This document shows positions 41,120-48,208 of a stretch of DNA of 64,000 nucleotides, piece after piece; within the stretch, counting starts at the first letter, position 1, and each line of letters begins with the position of its first letter. The notes under the pieces were generated by a model. It ran no database searches and was not told the DNA's origin. It was given only the letters and a program-made list of their open reading frames with translations. This DNA is from CAJXSN01 sp947492235 (GTDB taxonomy: Bacteria > Pseudomonadota > Alphaproteobacteria > Sphingomonadales > Sphingomonadaceae), in assembly GCF_042492175.1 (NCBI RefSeq), contig NZ_CP170453.1, positions 1,116,001 through 1,180,000 of the forward strand. The letters run 5' to 3'. The translations under genes and the position numbers were made by a program.

Positions 41120-43882
41120 TCAGGAGCCGGGCGCGCCCTCTTCCACGCTCTCGCCAGTGGCGATCGTGAGGGGCGGTCCGGCTTCCATCTTGATGGTGCC
41201 CAGCCGCGCGATTTCGTCCGGCTGACCCACACGGATCCCGCTTTCCAGATCGGCCTTCACTTCCAGACGCCGCGCCATGCCGGGTGCCACCCGCAGGCGA
41301 TAGGTGCCATAGGGTACGCGGTCGAACAGGAAGAACCCGTCAAACTCACTCACCGTTTCGGACACGACCTGCCCCCTTGCATCGAGCAGCTCCAGCTGGA
41401 CGCCCTGCATCTCGTAACCGGTGGTGGAGAGCAGCAAGCCCTCGACCTCGCCCGATCGCGTCACCGGCAGCTCCACCGAAAGAGGCACGCCCGGGCGCGG
41501 GACAATCACGGTGCCGACAGAGCCCGGAGCGAGATAGGGATCACCCAGCGATCCTTCGTCGAGCCGAACCAGAACCGGCTTGTAGGGCTGCAGCCCGTCG
41601 ATCACCGTGCGGCCATCCTCATTGGTCGGCTGCTGGCTGATGCGCATGCCGGCAGCGGCATCGACTTCCGGCAGGAAGGGCTCCTCCTCGCCGCGTACGC
41701 CGTCGCCATTCTCGTCGAGGAACACGCTGACCACTGCCTGCCCGCGTCGGGCGATCCGATCACTCGTCACGCGCACCCCGCCATTGGCCGGGTCAGGTCC
41801 CAGGCTGAACGCAAGCGACAGGCCCGCCCCGAAGGCGCCCGCCGTGCTGTAGCTGGTATTGGCCGTCATCGCGAACTGGTCGAACAGGCGGGTGAAACCG
41901 AGATTGAAGAAGGCGGTATCAGTCTTGGGCAGATAGTCGACATTGACCGACAGATCCGACCGCTCGCCGACGCTCTTGCGGGTGGCGACACGGACGGAGC
42001 GCAGGCCGGTGTCCCGCCCGGCAAGGCCGATCTCCGCCGTGCCCCTGAGCCGCAACCCGAATACCCGCGCATTCGCCAACAATTTCAACTCGGTCTGGGC
42101 TTCCAGCTCGCCCGCGACAGCATCATCCGCAATCTGATGGGATAATTGGCTGGTGAGGCTTAACCCTTTGAAATTAAACGATGTTGCCGCGCCCAATTGG
42201 GTGGCCGATGAGCCGTTCTTGAGCGTGATCCTGTTGACAGACGCCTGTAAAGGCAGGGAAAATCTGCCCAGCCGCAGCGAAGTATCGGCGCGCAGGCCGA
42301 ACTGATGCGCCGTGCCGGGCGCGACGAATTCGCTTTCGAACCCGCCATTCACCCACAGCGCATTGGCGCCGAGGTTGAAACGGCCCACCCGGCCCGCAGC
42401 CGCCGCACGCGCGGCAAAAGCGCCGGTGTCATCGGCGGCACCGGTTGCCTCGATCTGCCAGCTGCCAAGCGTGCGGTTGAGCGTCGCCTCCGCGTAGTTT
42501 CGTCGTCGCCCGCGCAAGGAAATGCTGTGGACGCCCGCCGCAATCGAAGTCTGTTCGTCGATCCCGTGCTCCAACCCGGCCCCAAGACGCCATGTCCCGC
42601 GCACTTGCCCCGGAATGGTGGTTTGTGTGCCGATCTCCAGCAGGCTGGTGTTGTCCTGCAGCGCATGGGCCCAGTAATAGGTCTTGCCCGGCTCGATCGT
42701 GTTGTACCCGACGGGCTGGGAGGTGCGCTCGCGCTTCTCCTGCCCTTGCGGCCCGTACAGCACGACTTCGAAATCGTTGCGGCCATAGAACAGCTCGACA
42801 TCCTCGAATTCATACCGCCCGTCGCGGGCCTCCGCCTGAAACGCGATCAGCTGGCCGTTGCGATAGAGCTCTGCATCCCATCCCGCCGGCAGAGTGCCTC
42901 GCAAGACGGTGGTGGTGAACAAATTTGTCCGCCCCAGCGGTTGATTGGAGATGTAGGCACCGCGCCCGACGCCGCCAAAGGCGGTCAAACGCCCCTGTTC
43001 GCCGGTGACATCGCCAGCGACAACTTGAGTCGCCTTTAACGGACCAAGAAGATTGCCATCGGGATCCTGTCGGAAGGCCCGCACCCGCAGGGATTGGGGT
43101 TTGAGCGAATTGTCGGAAGCCAGGCGGGCCTCCACACTCGCGCCCAGCAGCTCGCCCGCAGCAAACAGTTCATAGCGCCCGGTCACATCTGTTCCGTTGC
43201 CGCTGACCTTGCGCGCGTCGGTCCGCGCGACGACATCGACCGAAGGCGTGCGCCAGACCCGGTAATCGGCATCGGCGCGGGGATATTCGGCGAGGTCGAA
43301 GCCGTTTTTCTTTGGACGAAGTCGCGCCGCGCGACTTCTGCGCTCGATCGCCTCGATAAAGGGGAGTTTTGTGTCGCTTTCGAGCGAAACCACGGCATTG
43401 TAGATGTCGGGGCGGAACGTCACGCCGAACCAGCGGGACAGCGCCCCGGTTTCGACACACCACCCCTCGGGCGTATCGGTAATGTCTCCCGCCACCGGCG
43501 CACGACCGTTGTTCACGTTTTGTACCGTACCAGCCGCCCGGTCGAGTGTGAAAGACTGATCTTCCGAGAACAGCCAGCCAGTTGCGCGGCGCGACTTCTT
43601 GTCGAGCCGCACTGGCAGCTCGAGCGACTGAATGACGTCAGCCAGATCGAGGCAGATATCGTCGCCGTCGTTGATTTGGTAGCCGCGAATTTCAAGCGGC
43701 ATGGAATAGCTGCCGACTTTCATCTGCAGCATCAGAAAATCGTCTTCCTCGACGGCGAACCCGCGCGCGCCATCCTGCGCGAATGCGGGAGAGGCCGAAA
43801 CGCCAGAAAGCGCTGCCGCAAATGCTGCGGCAGCGCCCATTCTCCCTAAGGGAGTGTTCTGTATGATCCGGCGGAAGGACAT
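41120..43882 (-). CDS. Usher-like outer membrane protein of a chaperone/usher-type locus
   Basis: A 920-residue exported protein. Signal peptide to about residue 35; an N-terminal domain with two lone cysteines (Cys77, Cys142), GYQINDGDDICLDLADV and ATGWLFSEDQSFTLD; then a long beta-strand-rich region of about 450 residues with alternating hydrophobic strands (RGTWRLGAGLEHGIDEQTSIAAGVHS, RYELFAAGELLGASVEARLAS), read as a beta-barrel. FLDENGDGVRGEEEP near 720 looks like an SdrD-B calcium-binding turn, and EVEGLLLSTTGYEMQGVQLELLD with DGFFLFDRVPYGTYRLRVAPG near 810-870 resembles a carboxypeptidase-regulatory Ig domain. Barrel plus Ig-like C-terminal domains beside a PapD-like chaperone points to an usher; the match is structural, not a confirmed family hit. 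Confidence 0.65.
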   Translation of the reverse strand: MSFRRIIQNTPLGRMGAAAAFAAALSGVSASPAFAQDGARGFAVEEDDFLMLQMKVGSYSMPLEIRGYQINDGDDICLDLADVIQSLELPVRLDKKSRRATGWLFSEDQSFTLDRAAGTVQNVNNGRAPVAGDITDTPEGWCVETGALSRWFGVTFRPDIYNAVVSLESDTKLPFIEAIERRSRAARLRPKKNGFDLAEYPRADADYRVWRTPSVDVVARTDARKVSGNGTDVTGRYELFAAGELLGASVEARLASDNSLKPQSLRVRAFRQDPDGNLLGPLKATQVVAGDVTGEQGRLTAFGGVGRGAYISNQPLGRTNLFTTTVLRGTLPAGWDAELYRNGQLIAFQAEARDGRYEFEDVELFYGRNDFEVVLYGPQGQEKRERTSQPVGYNTIEPGKTYYWAHALQDNTSLLEIGTQTTIPGQVRGTWRLGAGLEHGIDEQTSIAAGVHSISLRGRRRNYAEATLNRTLGSWQIEATGAADDTGAFAARAAAAGRVGRFNLGANALWVNGGFESEFVAPGTAHQFGLRADTSLRLGRFSLPLQASVNRITLKNGSSATQLGAATSFNFKGLSLTSQLSHQIADDAVAGELEAQTELKLLANARVFGLRLRGTAEIGLAGRDTGLRSVRVATRKSVGERSDLSVNVDYLPKTDTAFFNLGFTRLFDQFAMTANTSYSTAGAFGAGLSLAFSLGPDPANGGVRVTSDRIARRGQAVVSVFLDENGDGVRGEEEPFLPEVDAAAGMRISQQPTNEDGRTVIDGLQPYKPVLVRLDEGSLGDPYLAPGSVGTVIVPRPGVPLSVELPVTRSGEVEGLLLSTTGYEMQGVQLELLDARGQVVSETVSEFDGFFLFDRVPYGTYRLRVAPGMARRLEVKADLESGIRVGQPDEIARLGTIKMEAGPPLTIATGESVEEGAPGS

Positions 43883-43945
43883 TCAGGCGGGCACTTTCAG
43901 AGGCTTACCGGAATTTCCGGCAGTCTCCGCTCGCACTCCGGGGCT

Positions 43946-44782
43946 TTAGCCCAGATCCGTATCGATTGCCGCGATCACGTCACCTCCGCGCTCGGGAGGC
44001 TCGCGATATTCCAGCCGGACTTTGCCGCGCATGACCGCAGCCTGCTCTTCGCTCAGGACCACATTGACCATCCGGCGGTCGAGTTCGGGATAGACCGCCA
44101 CGCCGCGTGCGAGAAACATGGGTTCCCCGCGCGCCGGAATGGCAACCAGATCGCCAAACACCGAGGCATCGCCCGAACGCTCGATAGCGAAGGACAAAAT
44201 CGGGCGGCCATCATTGGTCTGGAGCATGCGCGCCGTATCGATGGCGGCATTGGCCTGAACCTGGCCATGGCGGATGATCAGCGGAATGGTCACCCCGTAA
44301 ATCGGGATGAGCTTTACCGAGAGGCCTTGCGCCGGCGTACCGTCGGAAACGGCAGGGCGTGGCTTGGGAATAGCATTGAAAGAGAGGTGCACGCGGTACT
44401 CGCCATCGGGCAACTCCGCGTCGGGACGCGCTGCGATCCGCACCGCCTGCGGTTGGCCGGGCGGCAATTTGATGCGCCGGGGAGCGTACCGGACCATAGA
44501 AAGAGCCGCAGCTTCCAGTGCGTTAGCTTCTTCCTTGGAAACCTCGACGAGATTGCCATCGGGGCCCATCCGGCGCAGCACCATACCGATCCGGTAGGTG
44601 GCTTCTTCGCTGCCGATATTGCTCAGGATTACCTGCGCGCCTCGGCGACCGTCGAGAATCACACGCGTCGGCGCGACCAGCAGGTCCCCCTGTGCACTCG
44701 CGGGAACCGGTGCAATCGCTGCGCCGGCAAGGAGGGAAGCCATGGCAATCTTGGTGGCATGGCGGGCAAGGCGGTTGATCAT
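43946..44782 (-). CDS. PapD-like periplasmic pilus chaperone
   Basis: A 278-residue exported protein. A signal peptide ends at ASAQ; the mature N terminus LLVAPTRVILDGRRGAQVILSNIGSEEATYRIGMVLRRMG and YAPRRIKLPPGQPQAVRIAARPDAELPDGEYRVHLSFNAIP match the first Ig domain of fimbrial chaperones, with the basic and hydrophobic G1/F1 strands; IPIYGVTIPLIIRHGQ links to the second domain. The start at 44,782 precedes the signal peptide; GTG 44,806 is upstream. It sits between the DUF4402 gene and the usher-like gene on the same strand and presumably carries the subunit to the usher. Confidence 0.85.
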   Translation of the reverse strand: MINRLARHATKIAMASLLAGAAIAPVPASAQGDLLVAPTRVILDGRRGAQVILSNIGSEEATYRIGMVLRRMGPDGNLVEVSKEEANALEAAALSMVRYAPRRIKLPPGQPQAVRIAARPDAELPDGEYRVHLSFNAIPKPRPAVSDGTPAQGLSVKLIPIYGVTIPLIIRHGQVQANAAIDTARMLQTNDGRPILSFAIERSGDASVFGDLVAIPARGEPMFLARGVAVYPELDRRMVNVVLSEEQAAVMRGKVRLEYREPPERGGDVIAAIDTDLG

Positions 44783-44852
44783 TTTTCTCGTGCTCCCTGG
44801 GCTCACGCGGGGAAGGCGCGAGCGGTCAAGAACAGTTCCTATCTAAAGAGGG

Positions 44853-44867
44853 TTAACAGCCTGCTAA
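44853..44867 (-). promoter_or_regulatory. CtrA-like box upstream of the chaperone gene
   Basis: TTAA-N7-CTAA, one base from the CtrA consensus, lies 71 bases before the chaperone start. CtrA-family control of pilus genes is usual in alphaproteobacteria, but the site is imperfect. Confidence 0.35.
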
Positions 44868-44938
44868 GCTTGGCCTGTGGCCGCTCGCGCGATTGAAACA
44901 CGCAGCTGAAACGACAGAGGCCGCGCGCTTTCCAGCGC

Positions 44939-44964
44939 ACGGCCCCCGTTTGTGTTCGTGTGCC
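44939..44964 (-). terminator. Hairpin between the DUF4402 subunit and chaperone genes
   Basis: GGCCGCGCGC and GCGCACGGCC form a near-perfect 10-base stem with one mismatch, 20 bases past the DUF4402 stop. It lacks a T tract on the minus strand, so it may be a partial terminator or a 3' mRNA stabiliser that lets the subunit be made in excess over the chaperone and usher, as in many pilus operons. Confidence 0.55.
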
Positions 44965-44983
44965 CCGGTTGGGGCCGCAGCGA

Positions 44984-45619
44984 TTAGTTGTAGTTCACTT
45001 CAACCGTGAAGGTGTGCTCGTACAGGCCAGGCTCCTGACCGGCGACCAGAGCGATCGAACCACCGACCGGGAAGGTGGCCGTGCCGCCTGCCAGCAGAAC
45101 ACCGTCATACTGGACCCAGATCGGGTCACCGGTGATCGGATCGAAAACCGGCAGGCCGAAGCCGTCAACAACCTGCGTGGTCGAATCGAGCTTGGCGTTG
45201 GTTTCGAACTCGGTGATGTCGATCGAGTGGACGGTCACACCGTCGTCGAACTGCAGTTCGTCGGTAGCTGCCGAAGCGTCGGGCAGCGTGATGCTGACAG
45301 CCTTGCCGTCGGAGCCCGAAACTTCGAACTCGGCAACGTCGGTCGTGCCGGAGCAGACAGCGGCGGCTGCCGGGCAGCTGATGGCGCTGCCGTCGGAAGG
45401 CACGGATACGGTGCCTGCGCCGAGAACGACGATCGAACCGAAGTCGAGCGAGCTACCTGCAACATTGGTCAGCGTCAGGCCGGCCAGAATTTCAGCGCGA
45501 GCGTCGGCGTCAGCCTGGTTGGCGTTCGGGTCGCCAGCGGTCTGTGCCATGGCAGGCATAGCTGCGAAAGCGACAGCGGCAACGGCGGTAGCGGCAGCGC
45601 CGCGGAAAAACGTTTTCAT
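44984..45619 (-). CDS. DUF4402 exported protein, putative pilus subunit
   Basis: A 211-residue exported protein. Signal peptide MKTFFRGAAATAVAAVAFAAMPAMAQ; mature domain ARAEILAGLTLTNVAGSSLDFGSIVVL with the DUF4402 pattern, a Cys pair (AISCPAAAAVCSG) that could form a disulfide, and a C-terminal YEHTFTVEVNYN strand with alternating hydrophobic residues. DUF4402 proteins are small beta-sandwiches found beside PapD-like chaperones, which suggests a polymerising subunit. No N-terminal donor strand is obvious, so the assembly mode is unproven. AAGGGA lies eight bases before the ATG. The 5' leader carries several palindromes. Confidence 0.78.
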   Translation of the reverse strand: MKTFFRGAAATAVAAVAFAAMPAMAQTAGDPNANQADADARAEILAGLTLTNVAGSSLDFGSIVVLGAGTVSVPSDGSAISCPAAAAVCSGTTDVAEFEVSGSDGKAVSITLPDASAATDELQFDDGVTVHSIDITEFETNAKLDSTTQVVDGFGLPVFDPITGDPIWVQYDGVLLAGGTATFPVGGSIALVAGQEPGLYEHTFTVEVNYN

Positions 45620-45650
45620 GGTAAAATCCCTTACAAATTTGGTCTTCAGT

Positions 45651-45729
45651 GTCCCTGGACGGGGACAAGCTGTGACCGGCCCCGTTCGAACGGGTCTCCA
45701 TCCGTTCGTGGCCTTTAGGTAGAACTACC
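45651..45729 (-). promoter_or_regulatory. Structured leader upstream of the DUF4402 gene
   Basis: Three palindromes lie in the roughly 200 bases between parB and the DUF4402 gene: GTCCC-N6-GGGAC (45,651-45,666), the perfect CCCGTTCGAACGGG (45,681-45,694) and GGTAGAACTACC (45,718-45,729). They could be operators or stems of a structured 5' leader. No promoter hexamers are convincing. Confidence 0.45.
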
Positions 45730-45816
45730 AAGTAAGGGTTTTGTTGGTGGACATGGTTAACGCGTGAACGGTTTTTCGTTAACTTTTTGGACCATACCTC
45801 CAATAATTTCAGTGGT

Positions 45817-46797
45817 TTAGATATCCCCGCCAGTCAGACGCTGGCAAATCAGATCCAGCTGATCGAGCGTTTTGTAACGTATTGTCACCGCGCCCGTACG
45901 GGGATCGGTGTCCGTTTTGATACGTACCGACAGGCCGAGAAACTCCTCCAGATGACGTTGGACCGCCGCAATATCGGCGTCCTTTACGGGATCGCGCGAA
46001 GGCGTTTGCGTCTTACCCGCGCTTTTGCCCGGGGCACTCCCGCCCTTTGCCAGTTTCTCCATGTCGCGCACTGAGAGGGAACCCCGCACAGCATCGCGCG
46101 CCAGCGCAGAGGCTTCTTTATGGCCCACAAGCGCACGGGCATGGCCCATGGACAGATCACCGCGCTCCACGAGATCCACCACATCGTCTGGCAAGGTCAG
46201 CAGCCGCTGGAGATTGGCGACGTGGCTGCGCGATTTGTCGACCATGCTGGCAATGTCGCTCTGGCTCAGGCCCTCCTCGTCAGCGAGACGGCGATAGGCG
46301 CGCGCCTCCTCGATCGGGTTGAGATCGACGCGCTGCAGGTTCTCGATCAACGCCAGCGCCATAACCTCCCGCTTGTCCAGATCGCGAACCAGTGCGGGAA
46401 TTTCGTGGAGCCGCGCCTTTTGCGCCGCCCGCCAACGGCGCTCGCCCGCGACAAGCTGATATTTGTCGCCCGAGAGCGGGCGCACGATAATCGGCTGGAT
46501 AACGCCGCGCTGGGCAATCGACGCAGCAAGCTCGTCCAGCGAAGCCGGATCGAAGACAGTCCGTGGCTGGCCGGGAAGCGGCTCGATGGAGGCGACAGGG
46601 ATCGAGGCGAGGCCATTTCCAGCGGGCGCTTCACGCGAACCGGATCCCGCCGCACTCCCCTGCCCGCTCGTTACCAGTGGCTCTTCGCGCCGGGTTTCGC
46701 CCATCAGGGCGCCTAATCCCTTGCCAAGCTTCTGCTTGCGGTCGGCAGCCTTGCGCGGAATGGGCGAGAGATAAATGGGCTCGTCGGACTTGCTCAT
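45817..46797 (-). CDS. parB: Chromosome partitioning protein ParB
   Basis: A 326-residue CTP-dependent DNA clamp that loads at parS. The N terminus KLGKGLGALMG is the ParA-interaction tail; IPVASIEPLPGQPRTVFDPASLDELAASIAQRGVIQPIIVRP and LVAGERRWRAAQKARLHEIP (with the CTP-binding GERR motif) form the N-terminal domain; GLSQSDIASMVDKSRSHVANLQRLL is the helix-turn-helix; the end ARTGAVTIRYKTLDQLDLICQRL is the dimerisation domain. It overlaps parA by ATGA. Three parS sites lie 0.8-4.3 kb away. Confidence 0.96.
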   Translation of the reverse strand: MSKSDEPIYLSPIPRKAADRKQKLGKGLGALMGETRREEPLVTSGQGSAAGSGSREAPAGNGLASIPVASIEPLPGQPRTVFDPASLDELAASIAQRGVIQPIIVRPLSGDKYQLVAGERRWRAAQKARLHEIPALVRDLDKREVMALALIENLQRVDLNPIEEARAYRRLADEEGLSQSDIASMVDKSRSHVANLQRLLTLPDDVVDLVERGDLSMGHARALVGHKEASALARDAVRGSLSVRDMEKLAKGGSAPGKSAGKTQTPSRDPVKDADIAAVQRHLEEFLGLSVRIKTDTDPRTGAVTIRYKTLDQLDLICQRLTGGDI

Positions 46798-47570
46798 GCG
46801 GCTTTCCTCTCTTCAGGCAGGCGTCCGATCAATTCACGGGCGAGCGCCATGTAAGCGCGGCTGCCAGCGCAGGCGTGATCATAGACCAGTGCCGGAAGGC
46901 CATGGCTTGGCGCTTCGGACAGCCGGACATTGCGCGGAATGACGGATTCGAACACCAGACCACCCAGGCAATCGCGCACATCGTCAGCCACCTGATCGGT
47001 CAGGCGGTTGCGGCGGTCGAACATGGTCAGGGCGACACCAATAATTCCCAGATCGGGGTTAAACCGCTGCTGCACGCGCTCAACCGTCTGCAGAAGCTGA
47101 CTCAGACCCTCCAGCGCGAAAAACTCGCATTGCAGTGGGACCAACAGAGTGTTCGCCGCCCCCAGGGCATTCAAGGTCAGCAGCCCGAGTGAAGGCGGGC
47201 AATCAATGAAACAGATATCGTGGCCGGTGTGCCCATCCAGCGCGGCCCGCAAGCGGTCGGTGCGGTCCGTCACGGAGACCAGCTCCACCTCCGCTCCACT
47301 CAAGTCGACTGTGGCAGGAAGCACGTCGAGCCCGGGAATGCTGCTGGGCTGGATGCATTCTGACAGCGGAACCTGATCGACCAGCAACTCATAGCTCGAT
47401 TGCGCACGATCTTCGGTCGATACACCCATGCCGGTAGAAGCGTTGCCCTGCGGATCGAGATCGATCAGCAGCGTTTTCCATCCGGTGGCGGCCATGGCCG
47501 TCGCGATGTTTATGGCGGTGGTCGTCTTTCCAACGCCGCCCTTCTGGTTCGCAATCGCAATCCTGATCAT
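46794..47570 (-). CDS. parA: Chromosome partitioning ATPase ParA
   Basis: A 258-residue deviant-Walker ATPase that segregates origins with ParB. The P-loop KGGVGKTTTAINIAT is near residues 10-24, followed by LLIDLDPQGNASTGMG, ICFIDCPPSLGLLTLNALGA and LVPLQCEFFALEGLSQLLQTVERV. GGAAGG lies about five bases before the ATG, which overlaps the rsmG stop. The order mnmG-rsmG-parA-parB is the classical gid-par block. Confidence 0.96.
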   Translation of the reverse strand: MIRIAIANQKGGVGKTTTAINIATAMAATGWKTLLIDLDPQGNASTGMGVSTEDRAQSSYELLVDQVPLSECIQPSSIPGLDVLPATVDLSGAEVELVSVTDRTDRLRAALDGHTGHDICFIDCPPSLGLLTLNALGAANTLLVPLQCEFFALEGLSQLLQTVERVQQRFNPDLGIIGVALTMFDRRNRLTDQVADDVRDCLGGLVFESVIPRNVRLSEAPSHGLPALVYDHACAGSRAYMALARELIGRLPEERKAA

Positions 47571-48208
47571 CGCTTTCCTTCCGGTTTGATACGCCCCCGA
47601 CCCACAAGAATGGCCGCATCCCCATCTGTCGCCGATTGTTCCACGTGAAACATCTGGCGGCTGCGCTTTTTCAGCGCATGCAATTCCTGCGCCGCCGACC
47701 GGCCCTTCGGCAAGACCCATTCTGTCCGCACAGTGGAAAAGGCTGCGGATAGGTTGAGGAGCTTTTCCAACGGAGCGAAGGCCCGGGCCGTGACAACATC
47801 CACGGGAAACGGTTCGATCAACTCCAGCCGCTGGCCATGCATGCGGCAATTCGCAAGGCCCAGAGACTCGATTGCATACCCCAGCCATTCCACCCGCCGC
47901 TTGCGGGATTCGACCAAATGGATTGTCGCTTCGGGGAGCATGATTGCCAATGCAATGCCGGGGAAGCCCGCGCCGGAGCCGAGATCGAGCCACGCGCCTG
48001 TTTCACGTGAAACATGATCGACGATCTGCGCGCTGTCGGCAAAGTGCCGGACCCACACCATTTCCAGAGAGGATTTCGACACCAGGTTTTGGCGGGTGTT
48101 CTCCTCGACGAGAAGATCGGCCAAGCGCTCGAACATGCCGAACCGCCCATGTGGCATACGCTCATGAATGAAGGCGCGCGCCCATTCTTCGGTCAAGTCT
48201 GCGCTCAC
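47567..48208 (-). CDS. rsmG: 16S rRNA guanine-527 N7-methyltransferase RsmG
   Basis: A 213-residue methyltransferase acting on G527 of 16S rRNA. The SAM site is GAWLDLGSGAGFPGIALAIMLPE, preceded by FERLADLLVEENTRQNLVSKSSLEMVWVRHFADSAQIVD; VDVVTARAFAPLEKLL is the downstream catalytic region. The GTG at 48,208 overlaps the mnmG stop. Two parS sites (47,637-47,652 and 47,999-48,014) lie inside this coding sequence and impose the residues FHVE and HVSRE. Confidence 0.95.
   Translation of the reverse strand: MSADLTEEWARAFIHERMPHGRFGMFERLADLLVEENTRQNLVSKSSLEMVWVRHFADSAQIVDHVSRETGAWLDLGSGAGFPGIALAIMLPEATIHLVESRKRRVEWLGYAIESLGLANCRMHGQRLELIEPFPVDVVTARAFAPLEKLLNLSAAFSTVRTEWVLPKGRSAAQELHALKKRSRQMFHVEQSATDGDAAILVGRGRIKPEGKR
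47637..47652. promoter_or_regulatory. parS site 1
   Basis: TGTTCCACGTGAAACA matches the parS consensus TGTTNCACGTGAAACA with the variable base as C. It lies near the 3' end of rsmG, about 840 bases from parB. It is the reverse complement of site 3. Confidence 0.92.
47999..48014. promoter_or_regulatory. parS site 2
   Basis: TGTTTCACGTGAAACA is a perfect 16-base palindrome and an exact parS consensus, within rsmG, 347 bases from site 1. Confidence 0.95.

Noticed and set aside
45757..45783. TTAA half sites upstream of the DUF4402 gene as a CtrA box
   Set aside because: Spacing between the half sites is 18 bases, so no N7 box is formed.
45757..45795. Tiny ORF upstream of the DUF4402 gene on the minus strand (ATG at 45,795, 12 codons)
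   Set aside because: The ribosome-binding GGAGG touches the ATG with only one base between, and the peptide has no recognisable character; an attenuator leader peptide is not supported.
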